In this document: piece after piece, positions 59,327 to 64,000 of the stretch
Layout: each line of letters begins with the position of its first letter
Position numbering within the stretch: the stretch's first letter is position 1
Assembly (NCBI RefSeq): GCF_033807715.1
Contig: NC_084587.1
Location: 20,817,017 to 20,881,016, forward strand
Reading direction: 5' to 3'
DNA length: 64,000 nucleotides
Source: Cololabis saira
Taxonomy: Eukaryota > Chordata > Actinopteri > Beloniformes > Belonidae
Notes under the pieces: model-generated
The model's input: the letters and a program-made list of their open reading frames with translations, nothing else
What the model was told of the DNA's origin: nothing
Database searches by the model: none
Made by a program: the position numbers and the translations under genes

Positions 59327-59629
59327 CATGCTTGATGTGGCTGAATCTGAAAATAAGCAACTTTGCCATATCCAGGCAGCAGCACTGGCACTTTCAGCAT
59401 ATTTCTGGGAGAGTTTCACTGTCTCTTCAGTTTTATTTTGCAGCACAAGTGAGAGTTTCCAGCGTGTTTCATCAGTAAATATTAAATAATGTTGCACTCT
59501 ACTGTCACAACATAATGAAAAGAGGGGAGGCATGTGCTAAAGGATAAAAAGAAATCATAATTGAATATTTTTGAAACGCTGATTTACTGTGCATTTTTTA
59601 ATTATGTGATTTTGCACAACTAACATGTC

Positions 59630-59770
59630 TTGATTGATTGAGATAAGGACCTCCTCTTAGCTCCAAATGTGCTCCCACCCTCCCCAGTTTAATGCAAATT
59701 AAGTGAACATGTGCCTTTGATATTGAAATGATCTCTCAGCATTCCTTCAAACATTTCAGCAGACAAAATG
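59630..59770. promoter_or_regulatory. Enhancer-like block with octamer and GATA motifs (inference)
   Basis: A perfect octamer ATGCAAAT lies at 59692-59699 next to TTAAG, with AGATAAGG at 59641-59648 and TTGATTGATTGAG before it. The block is repeat-free. Confidence 0.28.
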
Positions 59771-60664
59771 CAACTGCGTTTGCATTTTTTTAAAACTGTA
59801 TACTACACTTATGTCTCTATGGCCATAACCTTCAGGAGGAGATCCATTAAAATATTTTGCTGTTTAAATTCAACTGTTGTCATAAAATATATCTTTAAAA
59901 TACATTATTTTTTATTTTATTTTAGTAAGTTAAATTCAAAGGGAATTGAAATTAACCCACTTTGTGCTCAAATACGCAAATTTCCATTTTTCTCCATATT
60001 TCTTCATTCGATTTTGAAAAACAGTAAAAATGCCTCAGATTTTCCCTTTTTTTCCCCTTTTGCCTGCAACTTCATTAAATCTTTTTGTTCAAATTAAGAT
60101 TGTTTCCTTAAATTTTAGGAAAAAGATGGGAAAAAAGAAGCTTTTTAGTTCATTTGAGAAGCTTGGAGCATCAAATGTTTGGAAGCATGTTTGCTCCACA
60201 AATTATTTATCAAAGTACTTGTCTATTTCACATTTATTTTCGGGTGTTTTGACAGAAAATCAATCATTTCAGCATATTTTCCCTTAAAATTCTTTTTTCT
60301 TGCTTCAAACAAAAGACTCTGAGATATTAAAATATTTAATTACAAGAAATGGGACAAAGCTGTTATATTATTGTTGTTACAGCCAAGAGGTTGCAGGGAT
60401 ATTTTGGTGGGAAGGTGCTCAAGCCAAGAGTAAAGAAAACTCAGTTAAATGGCATTTGTTTACAGTGTAAAATTAAGTATAAAACACCTACCACATGTTT
60501 TATTTACATTGACATCTACTTCTGCTCCCCATACACTGATAGATTTTATATTTGCTCTCGGTTTATTCTTTTACTCATCAACAGTCTCCTGTTAGCAGCC
60601 GAGTGCATGCAGGAACCGCCTTCAAACCAGCACATCCACATGACAGGGACATCTGTTTTCACTG

Positions 60665-60740
60665 ATTCAATTCAAAGAAAATTCAAAAATACTTTATTAA
60701 TCCCTGAAGGGAAATTAATTAGTACATTGAGACATTTAGA
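60665..60740 (-). mobile_element. LINE 3'-end fragment, antisense
   Basis: TTCAAAAATACTTTATTAAT, CCCTGAAGGGAAATTAATTA and GTACATTG is a high-copy fish repeat, normally the antisense of a non-LTR retrotransposon 3' end. Only this tip is present. Confidence 0.65.
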
Positions 60741-63700
60741 TCCCAGGTCCAGGATTCAGTGGGCCAGATGTGGGCCACATTAATTTTTGCTACATGTGTG
60801 CTCTAAGTATTGATGAAAAGAACATTTAATATGTCAACAAGAATGAAAGGACACCTGTTAAGTCAGAGGGCTGAAGGGCAGGTGCTTGAGCACCACTTGC
60901 AGTATATCTGTGCACCTGCCTGGTAAATACGGTTTTGTGTGCGTCTTGGTATCAAGGTTTAATAACCACCCTGGAAAGCCTCCTGCAGGGAGAGGGGGAA
61001 ATCTTGTACCATTTCTCTGGTAGATGTGCACTAAAACAAGAAAAACACCGATTACACCGTGTATGTAACAGTGTTTGTGCGGGTCCCCGGAGTCACGGGC
61101 GTGTTTACTTTTTCATGCTCGGTGTCATTTCACAACCCCGTGTTGTGTAACCGTTGGGCTTTTTCTAAGTCTCAGAGATAACAGGACAGCGCATCTGTGT
61201 GTCTTTGTAAAACACAAAAAAGCAGACATTGAAATAAAGCCCAGGTCCAATAGAGTCCCACAGCAACAGACACAGTCTGCTTCTCCTGAACAAACTGACT
61301 CACTGATTATGTGCTATTGTTTAAAAAGGTCCTTCCATACCCAACTGTGTAGTTTTTCTGTGTTCTGTGGTTCATTTAAGCAGTCATCAAAGTCATCAAA
61401 TAAACTGACATGGATTCTTAATGTCTCATTTTTGAATTCCTTTTCGGGGACAAACCATGTAAAAGGTTCAAGACAGAGATCTGAGTGAGTGGCCCACAGT
61501 CAAAGTTCTTCTGGTCTGGCCATGGCCATGTGCGAGGGGAAAGGGTGGTGATACTATTAACTGTACTCTTTTCCTGTTTAGAGGAAGGGGCTGTACATTC
61601 CAGGACACACAGACATCTCGCTAAAACACTCAGACATTCAGGCATTCGTGATACATTCTTGTACATTAACACAAATGGTTTTATGTGCAGCACCTAAACA
61701 AACTTTATACTTAGGGCACTTTTTAGTAACACGTACACATTATGGTCCACTCACACATCTAAATGCATGCGCGTGCATCTCTCCTTTGGCACACTTGCTT
61801 GCTCAATGACGATCTTCTTCACCTAACTCCTTTTACTGGAAGGCCACTCTCATAGTATCCCTCATAAGGGAGACACTCCATCCCAGCTGATTCCAGGGGG
61901 AGTCCTTCAGAGGCAGCACTTCCAGTGGCTTTAGTGCATTAAAGCTTTTACCTTTTGCTTCTAAAGGCATCGGGACAGAAACAGACCTTGCTCTTTCTCT
62001 CCACCAGGGAAAAAGGGAATGCATTGTCTTATGAGGACACTGATTACTTAGGAATCAGTCATCAATTATTCAAACGACAGAATACTGCATTGCCTCCACC
62101 TTTTGTGACAAGACGGCCTTTCAAGGCTGGGAAATGGAGAGACACACCCTTACCAGTGCACAAGAATCAATACAGGCCAAGGGAGTTGGCTTCCTTGTTT
62201 TCGTTTTGGTCTCTTTTGCTCGTCATAGCGATGTGAATTTCAGGTCCTGGCATTGCCCGTTTGGGAAACCTTGAAGTGCCAGCTGCCGAGCAGGCCACAG
62301 GGTAAGGCAGGCCACCATGAAAGCCTGCAGGCTTTGGAAGCAGGCCCCTGGCAGGTCCCAGCCCACTGACTTTTTTGTCAAATTCTGCCCACTCCCTTTT
62401 GCACTCGAGTGTCTGTTGTCCTAACGCAGCTGATTAGCTGTAAGTGAGCCTGATGAATGTCCTCCGTTCATCCACAACACCTGGTTCTCTGGAGAGTGGA
62501 GGCCGAAGCTGCCCCAAAGATGGAGACAGACGAAGAAAGGGGACTTTCTCCAGAGATGGGACCACCCAGGACTCGCATACTTGAGGTTTTTACTTTGTTT
62601 TTCTTGCTTGCCTCCACTCAGTGGCGTTGCCACGTTTTCCCTGGACCAGACTCCTGGCACGACTCGCACTTCTGCTTCTTAGTCACTGTCACTGAAACAC
62701 AAAGAGCCCAACACATGCACAGTGTCCTGTTCCAGACTGTCTGACCTCCCCTCTCTGGAAGCCTTCACCACCTCGTAATATTTGCTAATAGAATATCCTC
62801 TTACTCCGCTGTAGAGCCAGAGACCATATGCTGAACAACTACAGACCACTTGAAAAAAAAGGTCAAGCATCCCTGGCCAAGACAGCTAGTTAAATAAATA
62901 CAGTTTAATTCACACCTGATAAGCCAAAGTGCATGTTTTCTTTGTTTATTAATGCTATACTCTTTGTAACATCTTTTAATGGGCTGACTTGGTCAGCCTG
63001 CAAGCCTCTACTTTTGTTTATTTGTGGACTCTTTGGCTTCTTTGATTATGTCTGCGCCGCAGCTTGTGACACGAAACAAGAAGAGGAGGGGAGAGGTAAC
63101 ATCGCAAGGGCAAGAAAAAGTGAAGGAGGAGCCAGAAGGAGGGAGAGATGGGGAATAGAGGGCGGTGGGACGAGGGGGTGGGGTGTCATTTGCGGGGTTG
63201 GGTAACAATGGCTGAACTCCAAGGTTGGCTAATAGTATCTGACACTGTGCAGTTTTGAGGCTTATATCAACATTGTTTTTACAGCTGTAATTAAGCCACC
63301 TAATCAGAAGCACATTGGTTAGGACAGTCTGGGGCTGCGAGGGGGCAGACACACAGTGAGCTGTGTTCAGCCCTGCGGCAAGGCAGCAACGCCGCACTGG
63401 ACTTGGGCTAAGCGGAGGCCAGCCAAGGGAGCTGTGGGTGGGAGAAAATCCTCAGTGTGATGCAGGCATGCACACAAATGTGGACCTGAGTTGTGTGTTG
63501 TGAGGCAGAGCCACACCGATTGAGGGTAGATATTGAGTGTGAGGTGATTGTTCTGCTTGTACGTGGAGATATTCGTGTGGATGAGATTGTTTCTCTCTTA
63601 CTTTCCTTCTTTTTTTTATGTGGTAACAGCTGTCTTAATTGTGTTGTAGTCTAGTGGATTTCCATGTTTGTTCAGTGAATTTTTTATGGCGTGTGCAAAA

Positions 63701-64000
63701 AAGAAAAAGCATGCAAATGTGTGTATATGAAAGAGAGTGGGAACATGTGCATGTGTGCGGTCACCTCAGCCCCACTGAGGTTCACCCCACCCTTGCCGGG
63801 GCACGCTGCCGAGTCACCCAAGTCTCATATGGTTAGAGTGCAAAGGCACGCACACACCCAGAGCAGGACGCGGCGCTCAGCTGGGGCCAAAGTCAACAGA
63901 TGAGCTGGTCTGAACTGGCTTGCTGTGTGTTCTGATTGTAAATTGCGCTGGTGATGATTAGAGAACTCCAGCACAGGATGTCGACTCTTAAAACTGTCCA
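60741..64000. other. Unique region to the window end, no supported gene
   Basis: Short frames only. GC-balanced blocks at 62220-62480 and 63240-63400 are non-repetitive. A purine-rich, G-rich stretch covers 63080-63200. Confidence 0.35.
63240..63330. promoter_or_regulatory. Enhancer-like non-coding block (inference)
   Basis: ACATTGTTTTTACAGCTG (Sox-like plus E-box CAGCTG) runs into TGTAATTAAGCCACC and CCTAATCAGAAGC (two homeodomain-type cores) within 70 bases. No frame is coding. Confidence 0.28.

Larger units (their letters stand above)
53088..60664. other. Unique region, no supported gene
   Basis: Includes a GC-rich patch at 53220-53600, AT-core segments near 54090 (TTGACTAATTAAGGTTATGC), an exon-like segment at 56734-56819, a poly-A tract at 59298-59326 and G-runs at 56190, 56860 and 58358. 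Long minus-strand frames in the GC-rich patch have no domain content. Confidence 0.35.

Overview
This window looks like a teleost fish (probably percomorph) nuclear genome segment. The reasons are the kind and density of dispersed repeats I recognise: 3' ends of fish non-LTR retrotransposons, a Tc1-type transposase fossil, the fish 'GGGCCCGAGC' repeat, tRNA-derived SINE-like pieces, TTAA-flanked DNA transposons and hAT-like MITEs. Very long GT/CA, AT and TAA microsatellites and a 34-base G run add to this. No bacterial-type gene organisation is present. Repeat names rest on memory of the families, because no search could be run.

The window is almost free of recognisable protein-coding sequence. 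It is either intergenic or lies in a very large intron. From left to right: 0-10 kb is dense in transposon remnants, with two weak exon-like ORFs on the plus strand (2.24-2.40 and 3.74-3.88 kb) and a 0.3 kb segment duplicated locally at 4.7 and 5.7 kb. 10-18 kb is mostly unique AT-rich DNA. 18-28 kb holds SINE-like pieces, a 1.16 kb TTAA element with an apparent exon-intron structure, a repeat full of housekeeping-promoter motifs (25.1-25.4 kb), the GGGCCCGAGC repeat, and two similar CRE/TATA promoter-like modules. 28-33 kb contains the best gene candidate: a 67-residue secreted-peptide ORF at 31462-31665 (+), preceded by a good splice acceptor and flanked by an inverted pair of 'TTATTACATTATGAGC' repeats. 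34-42.7 kb has several MITEs and a second TTAA element (1.47 kb) with an in-frame GT-AG intron and a polyadenylation signal. 42.7-64 kb is largely unique DNA interrupted by a split SINE, a CT-rich decayed tandem array and a possible non-coding exon at 47.5 kb. It contains several AT-homeodomain-motif-rich blocks that resemble conserved non-coding enhancers near developmental genes.

The two most interesting themes are the possible uncharacterised secreted peptide gene at 31.5 kb and the transposons that appear to carry splice signals, promoter motifs or polyadenylation signals. All coding calls outside transposons are tentative. Conservation in related fish and RNA-seq would decide them.
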